Source: Aricia agestis
Lineage: Eukaryota > Arthropoda > Insecta > Lepidoptera > Lycaenidae
DNA length: 64,000 nucleotides
Direction of reading: 5' to 3'
Assembly (NCBI RefSeq): GCF_905147365.1
Contig: NC_056408.1
Location: 3,782,001-3,846,000, forward strand
How positions within the stretch are numbered: the first letter of the stretch is position 1; each line of letters starts with the position of its first letter. The notes under the pieces were generated by a model. The model worked only from the letters and a program-made list of their open reading frames with translations, was not told where the DNA came from and ran no database searches. The translations under genes and the position numbers were made by a program. Below are positions 10,295 to 21,600 of this stretch, piece after piece.

Positions 10295-10843
10295 CTACAC
10301 TTTATCACGTAAAGTCTCTTTCGGCGACGTGATGCGCGCTTCGTTCGGGAGCCTCCCCCGGAACCTCCGGTAAACTACACCGGCGGGACAGAACTCCTCC
10401 ACCTCGAAGATGGATAAAACTTGAGTCGGCACTCACACCACAAAGGAACTGAAATTCACTTTGTGGCGAGAGTGCAGACGCTCCACCCTCAAGGTGTAGG
10501 TGGTCTTCTCGCGGATGTAGTTTACAACGTCTTCGACCGTCATGGACCAGCGCGACACGTAGAGCGGCGTCGCGGGCACCTCGCTCCGCAGGCGCAGCTC
10601 GGGCACATAAGGTGCGGTGCCGCGGTGGTTGCGGACGGTGGGTTTCCTTTTCTTCCTCCTCTCCACGAGAACGAAGCCCTCCTCATCGCACCTCCTGCTC
10701 TCGTCCCTGTCAAGACGAAGATGTTCATGAAGCCTTGCGGCCCTCCTTTGCACCCCTCGCCTTTGGCCGCGGGGGTGGTGCGGGGCAAGCAGGAGGATTA
10801 TATTTGAATTACCACGCGTACTACAAAATATTCTTTCTTCCAT
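10295..10843 (-). pseudogene. Non-LTR retrotransposon ORF1 remnant, stop-broken
   Basis: On the minus strand, a frame from 10843 runs through LYVSRW, VVNYIREKTTYTLRVERLHS and RHKVNFSSFVV. It meets TGA at 10433-10435, then continues in the same frame with VYRRFRGRLP and stops with TAG at 10295-10297. From memory, YVSRW...VNFSSFVVRVP...VVYRRFRGRL is the conserved nucleic-acid-binding C-terminal part of ORF1 proteins of some lepidopteran non-LTR elements. The TGA stands where arginine (CGA) is expected, one C-to-T change. The N-terminal side is basic and low-complexity. No reverse transcriptase follows, so this is a fragment. Confidence 0.65.
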
Positions 10844-13360
10844 ACCTAAATGGACGATTAATCAATCAAGAACAAATCAAGAAAAATGAATAGCATATAA
10901 AATTATCAGCCACGACACGAATTTCGCGTTATGGTCTTTTTGTGATTGCCAGAACGCGTCGTGGCTGTTTCACTGTGACCACAATGCGTTGTGAGCCATT
11001 TTTTCGCTCATTGAGCGATTTCGGTCTTTGAGCGTAACATATACATTTGACATTTCAATAGTATACGGCAATTATATTAACCTTATTTCGTTGATGTTTA
11101 AGGTCAAAATTATTGTTCGCACTAACTATGTATATTATGCCATCTACGTAGCTAAACTTTTTAGTAAATCTACAATGAACTGATGAGCCTATGGCTCGAA
11201 ATAAGAAATGTCTTAAGTGCCAGTTTTGTTTATTGTAAAATAAACTATTTTAAGTATTGAAGGTGTGTTTAGAAGTAGGTACCGTATGCGTCCAATCAAA
11301 ACATTCGTTTGTTAAACGATTCGTGGTAAGTAAGTATGTCAGTTCTACTGTTTTATTGTTCTGTGGTGAAAATTAACATTATGACGTCACACGCGTTAGT
11401 GCGGGAGCTATCGGCGAGTCTTCGGTATTTTTATTATGAAATAACTTTTGAATTATTGCGAAAAATAAATTTAAAAAAGTGTTTTGTTATAGAACTTATA
11501 TATGATCTTTCCATTTATCACAAAAAAAAAAGTTCAAATACCTACCCAATTAAAGACCATAATATTTTTAAGACGGCGAGAACGTATTTAAAGCCAAGGT
11601 CCAAGATTAGTAGTGAGTAGGACTCGAGTACCTATGTGAGCGGTTTATACGTAATGGTTTTGAATCAGTGGTAAGTCCGAGTTTCGCCACAATTCGCCGT
11701 ATGAAAAAAACTTTTTTTTGCAACTAGAGAATTATTTCTATGACATAGTAACGGCCAACTTTCGCTCAACACACACAGATAGGTAAAAAATAAAACAACA
11801 AATATTTTGTGCGGTTTATTCAATTTTAACAGTTATATTAAGATTTTATTTCAGTCATGTTTAGTTGGTATTGTAAACCCTCAATCAGTTTTTACTGTTA
11901 CTAATAATATACTTATGTTCCTTACAATTTAAACAATTAACCAGGTTGACATTCCTGAATACCCATAGAAGGGCAGAAGGTAGATACTTATAACATTTGC
12001 AGATATTTCTAACCCACCAAAACTTCGAACCCACACTGTATAGCTATTTCAATAATTATTTAATCACTTTCATAATATTTTATTAGTTAATATACAATTA
12101 TTAAGAATTTTTACCACCAGTAGGTAGGTTACAAACAAACCTGCATTCAAACAAATACATAGCAATGATGTTGCATCGTCGAAAGTCTGCCTATTTGAAT
12201 TACTAGTTTTAGAAATATGCCTACGTCAGCAACACAAAATTCAGCTCTTTAACCGACTTTTTTTAATTGATTGATTTACATAAAACTTATACATAATTTG
12301 TGATTTCAAATATTTTTGGTGTAAAATTATTAAGGTACATGCTTGGTGAAATAAAAACCTAAATATTGTATTGTATGCACTATGAGTCCATTTATTCAAA
12401 TGTTATTTTTATTGCAAAACTATTAAAATGAAATCATATGAAATCAGCTGTAAGATCAACGAACTCAGATATGTGACATTTTAAAAGTCGGTAAAATATT
12501 TTTTTTGCATATCCATTAAGAGCGGGCTGTCAAATTTTGCTTTATTTTCTAATAAGTATTACGATCCTGGAAGACGATTGACTCAAATGAAATTGAGATT
12601 ATTTAATAATTGTAGATATATTTATCTGATATTTAGCTAACGGAAAACACGATTCACTTATTTTGACTCGATAGTTTTATTTTTCGAAATTATTATGAAT
12701 CTTTCTGGGTTTTTCAACAAATATCTGTTACACTTATTGAGTTACTATCATTAAATAACTTGCTCTACCACAATCACACACTTTATAAAATAATAGCTGA
12801 AGGATATAAGTAGTATTATTATAAAGATATTAGTATTGTATTTAATTTTTAAGTAATCATCAAAAACATTTTTAGGACTTACGACCTTTACTTTCGTGCT
12901 ATAATGCGGGGACCGTTGTTACACGATATTGTTCACTATTAGCTGCAGTGTAAAGCACATTGCCCGGGAGCACAATTCATGGAATCATTGTATCACGATT
13001 GGAGGATAGCGTTGTGTGCAGGAGGAGCTAGTGTTTTGACAGTAGGCTCTTAACCAAAATATAATAAAGTTTGTAATCAAACCCTCTTACAAATAAATAT
13101 ATTGCTGCAACTTATAACTATTCAAGTTCTTCTGTCTTTATCTGTCGTGTGACTTTTCCAATGTGTTAGACAGAGACAAACATATTTTGTATAGTTATTC
13201 ACTGTGTTAATATTTTATTAGTAAGGGGCAAAATATACAAGTAAGTACTAAGTAGTACATTTCTGTTAACTAGTAATTCAACAATAACGAGGGCCGACAA
13301 AAGGCTCTGACTGACATTTTAATCCCATCCACACAAGGTACCCTACTACCAGAGAAATTG
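10844..13360. other. Intergenic, no gene recognised
   Basis: The sequence is AT-rich with only short frames of poor composition on both strands. The 11336-11620 plus-strand frame encodes a lysine- and isoleucine-rich peptide with no recognisable motif, and I do not accept it as a gene. One TGACGTCA palindrome at about 11382 is a full CRE-type site but has no gene next to it. Confidence 0.45.
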
Positions 13361-13653
13361 TAGATGGCGGACCTGCGTTATTTGGTCGGATTACATCCAG
13401 CCAATGTCAGTCAAGGCTTTTTAGCAAAGACATTTTCTTTATCACTTCTTTATAGAATCGCCAATCAAAATGTATGGAATTGACATAAACCGATAATACC
13501 TACGAAGTTAACGTTTGACTCGTGTAATATCAATTCCATAAATTTTGATCGGTGATTCTGTAAAGAAGCGATGTAGAAAACGTCTTGGCTAAAGGGCTCG
13601 ATCTGTATTTGACTTTGACATAAAGCGACCAAATGACGTTTGTTCGACATCTA
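13361..13653. mobile_element. Degenerate foldback MITE with arms of about 120 bp
   Basis: The left arm from TAGATGGCGGACCTGCGTTA pairs with the right arm, which reads TAGATGTCGAACAAACGTCA on the opposite strand. Pairing continues through ACAGAATCACCGATCAAAAT-like sequence towards the centre. Arm identity is moderate, so the element is old. The minus-strand frame across it is an artefact. Confidence 0.7.
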
Positions 13654-14351
13654 CCTTTTTTCCTGCTAGTACTTAATAACCCATAAATTACACATACCTA
13701 TTATTTTAATTTTGTAGGTTATACACCATTGGATATACATAATATAGGGATCTCTTATTTACCTACGCGTTAAATGTCTTTAGATAGGGGCAACAATGAC
13801 ATAAAACTTACATATGCAGTAAAACCACGTTGCTGATGTCTTCAGGTAATTGCGTTTTTTGAAAGCCACAGGCGATATATAAAAAAAACGTAAAGACTTT
13901 AACAGCGTGGTCAAACTGTAAAGTTGACATGAAAATTATTGCAGCTGACAAAAAACTTGACTGTCTCCGACTGTACATATTCTATAAAATAACAAACTTA
14001 ATATTAATATAGCACATATTATCGAATATATGTTGTATTCTTTGCTAATAAAATTAAACAAAAGTATATCATTTACTTTTCATACATAACTTTTTTGTAT
14101 GCAGTTTTATTAGAGCAAAAATTCTAGCAACACAGAAACAAGTTTTACACATTGCGGGGCCCCGGGCAGCAACCAGCAGGTCTTTGCGAGGCCCTTAGTC
14201 TTACAAAAAAATACCTTGCGAGGCCCCTACAAGGGCGATGCCCCGGGCGATTGCCCTGTTCGCCACCCCCTAGGGCCGCAACTGGTTGCATCTGCTCTCT
14301 AAAGTTACATTGTAACATGAGATCACGCTTTGTGTGCGTGTGCCCGATTCG

Positions 14352-14415
14352 GGCGGCCAGTACGAAAGTGACCTACTGGCTACAACTATAGTAGGTCACT
14401 TTCGCACTGGCCGCC
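14352..14415. repeat. 25-bp-stem hairpin
   Basis: GGCGGCCAGTACGAAAGTG followed by ACCTAC is mirrored, with one mismatch, by GTAGGTCACTTTCGCACTGG followed by CCGCC, around a 14-bp loop. It lies at the end of a GC-rich stretch (14150-14350) that contains repeated GCGAGGCCC words. It is probably a small MITE relic. Confidence 0.75.
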
Positions 14416-17400
14416 TATATACCTACTGTGGTGTGTATATTATGTGAGTGTATGTATAAAAAGTAAACGTTATACGCATAACAAATGACACGGAAATGGA
14501 ATGTTTTAGGTTATGTATCGATAAAGATGTTGGATAACATCGAAAATACATCTTATTCGTTTAATTATTAACTAAGATAAACTCTCACCCTCATTATGAG
14601 TAGCACTAACTATTGAATATAATCTACATCAAAACAATTTAGTCTAAGACAAAACAAAGTCGCTGAAACAACAAGGCATCGAATAAACAATAATATATTT
14701 ATATTTCGTTAAATAATGTCTTCATTTGCTAACATTTCAATAATTTATGAAACCGAAAAGGAATGTATAGTATAACAAATAATTTGAAACAATTTTATAA
14801 CATCAACACTAGGCGAAGCAGTGCTACCTCATACTATATACCCATAGTTTTCACTTATTCATACAATACAATTACTTACTTCATATTATGAACTGTGTAG
14901 CTACTCGATCTAATCACCATTTTACATTAAAAATGAAAATATTTTAAATAATATGAAATCGAGACGAATATAATATTATAGCTAAATCGAAGTCAAGTAT
15001 ACATTTCCAAGTTGAAAATACAACAGAAAACATTTAATTGCAAGTATTCAAAAAGTATAAATTGCATAGAAAAAATTACTAATGCAAATCAATGAGAAAT
15101 AGTTTGAATACTTGCAGCTAGTACCTTACACTATGACTTAGTACTATAACGTCTTAAAGTAATAATAGTGAAATAGTGACAGTAAAGATTCTAGTAAATA
15201 TGTACATGTTAGTGCAGGTGATACTACCAAGCAAAACGAGGCGTCTTAAATGATTTTTTCACCCGATTTCTATGGTTCTGTGACAGCAGTTTATCTACCC
15301 AATAACTCGCGTAATTAGCCAGCACTTGACCAATCAAGGACGTTATTGAATACATAACCTTCTGTTAAACCTCAGAAACTGGGTATAATGCATGCATATT
15401 ATTATAAAAATGTATTCGGAGTCCGCCATCTTGCATGACTGATAAAAGCTCATTTGGATGTTTTGTCTCTGTCATGTTCACCAAGTTAAAGCAGCGACAA
15501 AACTCCCCAAGAGGCTATGACGCTTTAGATAAGACTCGGTCTCTAAACATTAAGAAATTCGCCCATTCGGTCAATCGTTCGTTGTCTCTTTTACTCGCAC
15601 ACGAATAGTTAGGGCTTGATTACACCTTCCGAGTAGTGTGGAGAGCACCTAGTGCTCGGCCGAGAATATTGACACGTCACTCTTCTCGGTGTGTGTAATC
15701 AAGGCATTAGCTATATGGTTTCCAAATGTAAGCGATAGAAACACAAAAGATTTTTTTGCGTGTGAAAGAGATAGGTAACGATAGGTCAACCACCGAATAT
15801 CTATGTGTTCAGAAACCGGCCTATAGAAGCTAGGACCCTTGGACAGTAAAATCAATAAATACTTTAAGTTGTTGGCTATAATATGACTGATTATCACTAT
15901 AGCATACAGTGTCAATGAATTAAGACTCACAAGCTTTAAGCAAAGTATTATGAATTTGGGCGCTAATCTGTTAAATAACATAATTTTTTACTTTTACATT
16001 TATTGAAATGGATTTTATTAAAAAATGATATTTTTTATTAAATTCCTGAATAGTTAAATTATTGGAGTACTTTTTAATAATTCATACGGTAATAATTTAG
16101 ATATTCTAGATAGCTTAATAGTAATAATGATACGATAAGCATGCAACGCCTCTATGAAGAAAAAAAGGAAACAAGTAAAGAGAAAATTAAGAAAAAAATG
16201 TACTGTATGTACAAAAAATACTAAAATGTTTCTTGTAACCCTGTAATTTCTAAAATATGTGACATCAATAATATTATTCAAACTGAGAAACGCAAGACAG
16301 TTTGACAAGTTTGATACGCTGAAATCTAATCAAGCTTTTTTTTTTGTAATTGACTTGGAGATTTTTTTCTATTAAAGCAAAGCAATTTACAGCAGGAAAA
16401 TATCCAATTGACAGAATATTAAGATAAATTGTTAACATAATCTGATTTCAATCGGGCAGAACTACCACAATATGCCATCTGGTGGCAGAAATGGTATCGA
16501 AAACTGTGAATAATAATGATGACACTTTCCACCAGATGGCGCTAAGTATAAGCCATTGTGGCGTCAAACAGATGACAAAATATGTCACAAACTCAGTAAG
16601 CCAAACAAGAATGTGCACAAATTATAATAATTATTGCATTTTTATAATTGCCACTATTGGTTTTTGCTACACAGGAGTTGCGAATTGCGAAATGCATACC
16701 TCTTTGATCGTTACCAAGCATGCTACGTACAAAAATATAGAAGGAAAGTTTGATTGATAGATATATTTTTTTCTTGCTGGCAACCCTAACACTAAGTTGA
16801 CATTGTAAAGTCTCCAGACTAAAAAATTATATTTAATTAATATTCCTTTTGGTTGACTGTCGTGTTTCGATTTGCGATTGCGTTACTAAAGAGGAACACA
16901 CTACCACGGAGAGCCCTCTCGCTCGTGCCGGCTTATGTGCCACGTTACTCGGTATTATTGTAGTATAATAACATAATGTAAAATAATATCTCTTTACCCC
17001 ATTTCGTTTTTTTGACACCAAACTGCTAAAGGCAAGCAATAAACTGTATAAGAAATTGTTAATCAATAATTGCAAATACCAAACTTGCGCTTACGTTCCT
17101 CAGTTTGTTACAGTAACATCTACTCATGATAGGATAGATCTTAAATTTAAATTTTGAAGTAAACATTTTGAGCTACGGTAAGTTACTAAGAATTTAATTT
17201 GTAAATTACCTAGTAATGTATAATTATGTACATCGATCTAAAATGTTGAGTGAAATCGTGCAGTCATTCGTTTGGCACAGTTTTTTTGAGCTGTGTTGTA
17301 CCAAAGAAATTGTTGCAATCCCATGATTACCATTATTCGTAATTTTATAATATTCATAATATCATGAAATAAATTCATTAAAAAACATTAAAATTTTCAA

Positions 17401-18200
17401 AACAACACAGTTATTAACGTTACAATAATTTAGTATTTCAAATTATTTTAGATGGTAACATTGAACATAATATCTTACGCATAATGCGTATACATCAAAA
17501 GATTCGATGTATAAAATTTAAACAACGTAACAACTTGAAATAATTTTGTATTAAATAATTTATTTAGAGTCAAAAACAAATATACTAGTTTGTGTATCAA
17601 TCAGTTATCATAATATGTCTCTTTCTCTCGCATTACTTAAGGAAGAGACAGGAGTCGGTGTCATAATTTTTATTTTTAAAAGGTCGTCAATTTCTGGTGT
17701 TACTTCAGTCCAAGTATGTCACGCGAAGCAAAGACTAAAGAAGATCCTTAAATATTTTGCCATAGACAATTTTGACATTTGCTATTTGATGATTAAATAG
17801 AGGTAGTAAGAGTTAGGTAGCTTTCGCTATTTCAAGCTCTAACTAACACGTGTTAGTTGGCCTGTTTCAAATACGAGACAAAATATAGTAATAAAAATAT
17901 AAATAAGACACCTATGTCTTACAACCCATTATTTATTTAGCGCTACAGCTACTTGTCTTTGACAGCTGTCATACCTACATTTTAGATTACAAAATACTTA
18001 ATGGATAGCAATCAGTATAAATAAATAGTTGCTACTTTCAGGATTTGATCTATCAAGTTAAAGAAGTGCACATAGTAAAATGAAAGAAGAGTTGAAGAAC
18101 TAGCAAAGTAGCAATCCCATCTTTGAATACCATAGACAACAGATACTAAAAGTTTAAGATCACACCGATCATTAATCTTTGACCTTGTTAAATGAAGATG
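14416..18200. other. Intergenic, no gene recognised
   Basis: AT-rich sequence. Frames at 15649-15981, 16054-16308, 16482-16757 and 16833-17075 have no conserved-looking motif and unlike composition, and I treat them as chance. The 3' part may include the CASK 3' UTR. Confidence 0.45.
17932..17937 (-). terminator. Candidate CASK polyadenylation signal
   Basis: AATAAA on the minus strand lies about 490 bp after the CASK stop. If it is used, the 3' UTR contains the hairpin MITE at 18201-18337. CASK 3' UTRs can be long, so other sites may be used. Confidence 0.3.
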
Positions 18201-18337
18201 TATAGCCTGTCAAGAAAGTGAAGAAATTAAAAAGTGGCAACATCGTATCGTCACCCCTTTCAAATCAATCTAAGAAAAAAGGGATGACACTACGATGTTG
18301 CCACTTTTTAATTTCTTCACTTTCTTGACAGACTATA
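18201..18337. mobile_element. Hairpin MITE in the likely CASK 3' UTR
   Basis: TATAGCCTGTCAAGAAAGTG at the left end is matched by TATAGTCTGTCAAGAAAGTG on the opposite strand at the right end. Pairing continues for about 60 bp each side with very few mismatches, leaving almost no loop. It begins about 90 bp after the CASK stop codon in the transcribed direction. An RNA copy would fold into a long, nearly perfect stem. Confidence 0.85.
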
Positions 18338-18428
18338 ACAAGATGCAAATCTACATAAGCCTTACGCCGATCCTCTTTAGTCTTTGATCTCGTCATTAAG
18401 TATATACTTACAGGTAACAGTCGGTAGG

Positions 18429-18608
18429 TCAATACACCCAGGAGACTGGCACCCATTGCGGCGTGGAGCGGAGTCGAGCGAGCGCCGCCTCGAGTTGCTG
18501 GAGCGTGTCGTCGATGTCGTTGTTGACTATCGTCAGGTCGAAGTAGTGGCCGTACGTGCGACGCAGCTGCTCCGACTCCCGGACTAGAACTTCGAGGGAG
18601 CCGTCGTA
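18429..18608 (-). CDS. CASK: CASK last coding exon
   Basis: The 180-nt exon, including TGA, encodes YDGSLEVLVRESEQLRRTYG, then FDLTIVNNDIDDTLQQLE and the invariant CASK terminus PQWVPVSWVY. The acceptor is TTTACAG. The sequence CCT|GTAAGTAT about 20 bp after the stop resembles a splice donor, so a spliced 3' UTR or alternative end is possible. Confidence 0.97.
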   Translation of the reverse strand, partial: YDGSLEVLVRESEQLRRTYGHYFDLTIVNNDIDDTLQQLEAALARLRSTPQWVPVSWVY

Positions 18609-21600
18609 CTGTAAATGAGAACAGTCTGATGTTATCATTTTATCATGTACTCTCAGAGAAGTTGATTCCTAGAGTCTCTGTTCCTAGGTAAATAGCGTTA
18701 AGTTAAACCCATCCGACCGATCACAGCTAACATTGAATTGATATAAGTCGACCACATGACGTATTGCGATAATTCATGAAACACAATGTGTCTTCGCTCT
18801 GAGATGTCATAACGCTGCTTTGCGTCGGACGCAGCGCTGCCGCTGCATTGTTTTACATACAAATAACCAAGGTGTTAACACGGCGCGCTGCGTCGTGACA
18901 GCAGCGCGCAACGCACACATGACGGACAGCAGCCCCCGAGACGAAGCGGGAGGGGGTGTTGACGTTAAGATTGCTTTGTATTAACGCTGCGATGACGTAG
19001 CGCCCGTGTGGCCAGCTATGCGTCAAATGGCAGCGCTGCGTCGACGCAACGCGCCGTGTGAACTGGCTCTCAGTCGTCGTAATGCTATGTCTCCAGCCCA
19101 GTGGCGTACATGTCACACTATATAACTCACGTCGGCGACGTTGTTGAGCGGCGGCGCGGCGACGAACACGACGTAGGGCGCGAACTCGGCGCTGCGCAGG
19201 ATCTTCAGCGCCTGCGGCTCCACGTCCAGGATGGCGACGCGCCGCTCCGCGTGGATGCGCCGGATCGTCTCCAGCTTCGTGCCGTACATGGCGTCCTCGT
19301 GAGTACCTGTAATGTCGCATTTATCGATTGTATGACATAAAACATGCAGGGCTGGATTTATATAGAGTACAGGCATGGGCAACCACCCAGGTAGGGCAAC
19401 CAACCAGGAGCAAGGGGGCAGCGCCCCCCCCCCCCCCCAGACCGACCATCTTCTCGAAACAGGTTTTGCCCATCTCTAGTCTAGACTTTTAACTCTTAAT
19501 TCTTGATCTTTTTTTTCGATTCGCTCTTTTCTCACCATATTCGAGGTATTCGTTGGCGGCGATGTCGGCCATCATGTCGTCGTGCGACACGAAGTAGTAG
19601 TGGCGGCCGTTCTCCTCGTCCGCGCGCGGCGCACGGGTCGTGTCTGTAACGCACAGGGAAGTGTCAGTAACGTACACGTTATTAGGACGTAAACTATTAA
19701 CGTATAGAGTCCCAATGAGGGTTTTCGATATATCATTTGCCACCAAAGGGTCTTTCGTGTCAAATGTCGTGTCAGACAGACAGATTATGACAGCTAGCAT
19801 CGTGACATGTGGAAGCTATTTCTTGACATATGACAGCTGTTTGACACGACAATTGACACGATAGACCCTACTTCTACATACTACATAGCACATAAAACCC
19901 TCATTACTGTCACTTCTGACCGTCTACTGTCTAGAGTACGTTAATTTGTATGGGATGGAAAAAGCGCCTCTAGTGGAAAACAGTGGCAATTAATTTAACG
20001 CCGTTTAACTTACATATATCTAGGTCAGCTTCAGCTATTACTTTACACTATATGACGTAAACTATTATTTGGGATATTATGGGATACTCCTCCTAAAGAC
20101 TAGCATAATATATATTGTTTGGGACCGAAACAGAGCTCCTAGCGGCAAACTATGGCAACTTATTTCACGTCATATACTGTCACTATTGTGACACTACCAG
20201 AAATGACAAAGACATACTCGACGCAGCAGTAATTGAACATTGGATTTATTACAACACACGTTATGTAGGTGAGGAGGTAAACTCTATGCGGTTTACGATG
20301 TCGAGTATTGGTGTGCAGATAACCTCAAAATTTATGTTGTCATCGCCAAACCGGTGAAACGCCTCGTGGCGCAACTTACAGCTCGAACTATTGCAATAAA
20401 ACACATCTTGACGTTTGCGGTAGTTTATCATAAGCCCCTCTTGTCCCTCAGTCCCCAATTCCTCAGAGCTCGCAGGTGTGACGTCACTACTGTCACTGGT
20501 ACTAGTCAGTACTCACGCGGCACGGGGTACGCGTACTGGTCGGGGTGTCGCGCGATGAGCGTGTTCTTGATGTGGCGGCGGCCGACGCCGTGCGCGCCCA
20601 GCAGCACCACTGTCTTACGCTGGAACGCTGGAAACATCAATATTTCTATAGAAATCGAATTCAAACTTTTTTCAAGCATTACTTTTGCCATGACAAAAAT
20701 ATGACCTTTTTGACACAGTAGGGCAAAGGCTGGGTCATTTTCCGGAACTCAAAGAACCTTATTTTTCTGGCCTAGTGAGTAGTGGGATTTGGGATAGAAT
20801 CTATGCTATTTTGACAAGACTCAAAGCATAATAAAAGGAGAGGAAGTAAGTTATCTTCATACAAAGGCACCGCGCGTGGCTTGTATGTGTGCGCCATAGT
20901 ATCAATGCGTCGCCAGTCGCCACGTACGGCACACAACAAAATCTCGGCGAGTTTTAGAGGCTGGTACCGCCGAGATTTTGTTGTGTACCGTACGTGGCGA
21001 CGCATAGATACTATGGCGCACACATACAAGCCGCGCGCGGTGCCTTTGTATGAAGATAACTTACTTCCCCTCCTTTTAGTATGCTCAAAGTCCCGCATCA
21101 AGATTTTCGCAAAAACATAAGCCCCCTCTGGAGCAGTCGGGTAAAAACTATCTTTTATCTCCGTGGTTCAAAGAGACTTATTCAACATTTTCGCATGATA
21201 AAACACCCTCATCCTGGCACTATCACTGTTTCATCTCCATACCGAAATGCTTTAAGATCGATTCAGTGGTTTAGACATTAAGAAATAATAGACACAAAAT
21301 ATATACTCTTCAGCAATTACATACATACTATGTAAACCTATACATCAAGGGTGGCCAACCTTTTCGACACTTGGGCCGAAATTCGGAAGTAGAATTTTAC
21401 CCCGGGCCGCACTACCAAATTTTATGGAATGTAAATACTCGTAGTGGAATGACAGTCAAAATCGGATACTAATTTTTCCTATTAGAACTTAGAGCTTATA
21501 ATTTACAAGTAAAAGAAAAGAAGTGTTTGTTTGCTTTTCATAGTAGGTATGATAAGGTAATTTTAGCATTAACTTTTTACTTTAAAAAATGTGCTCGGCT

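Noticed and set aside
10421..10893. Plus-strand frames of 93-128 codons
   Set aside because: Shadows of the minus-strand ORF1 remnant.
11336..11620. 94-codon plus-strand frame
   Set aside because: Composition follows local AT content; no family resemblance and no splice context.
18853..19403. Arginine/alanine-rich frames, including 155 codons
   Set aside because: Shadows of the CASK exon plus a GC-rich inverted-repeat element.
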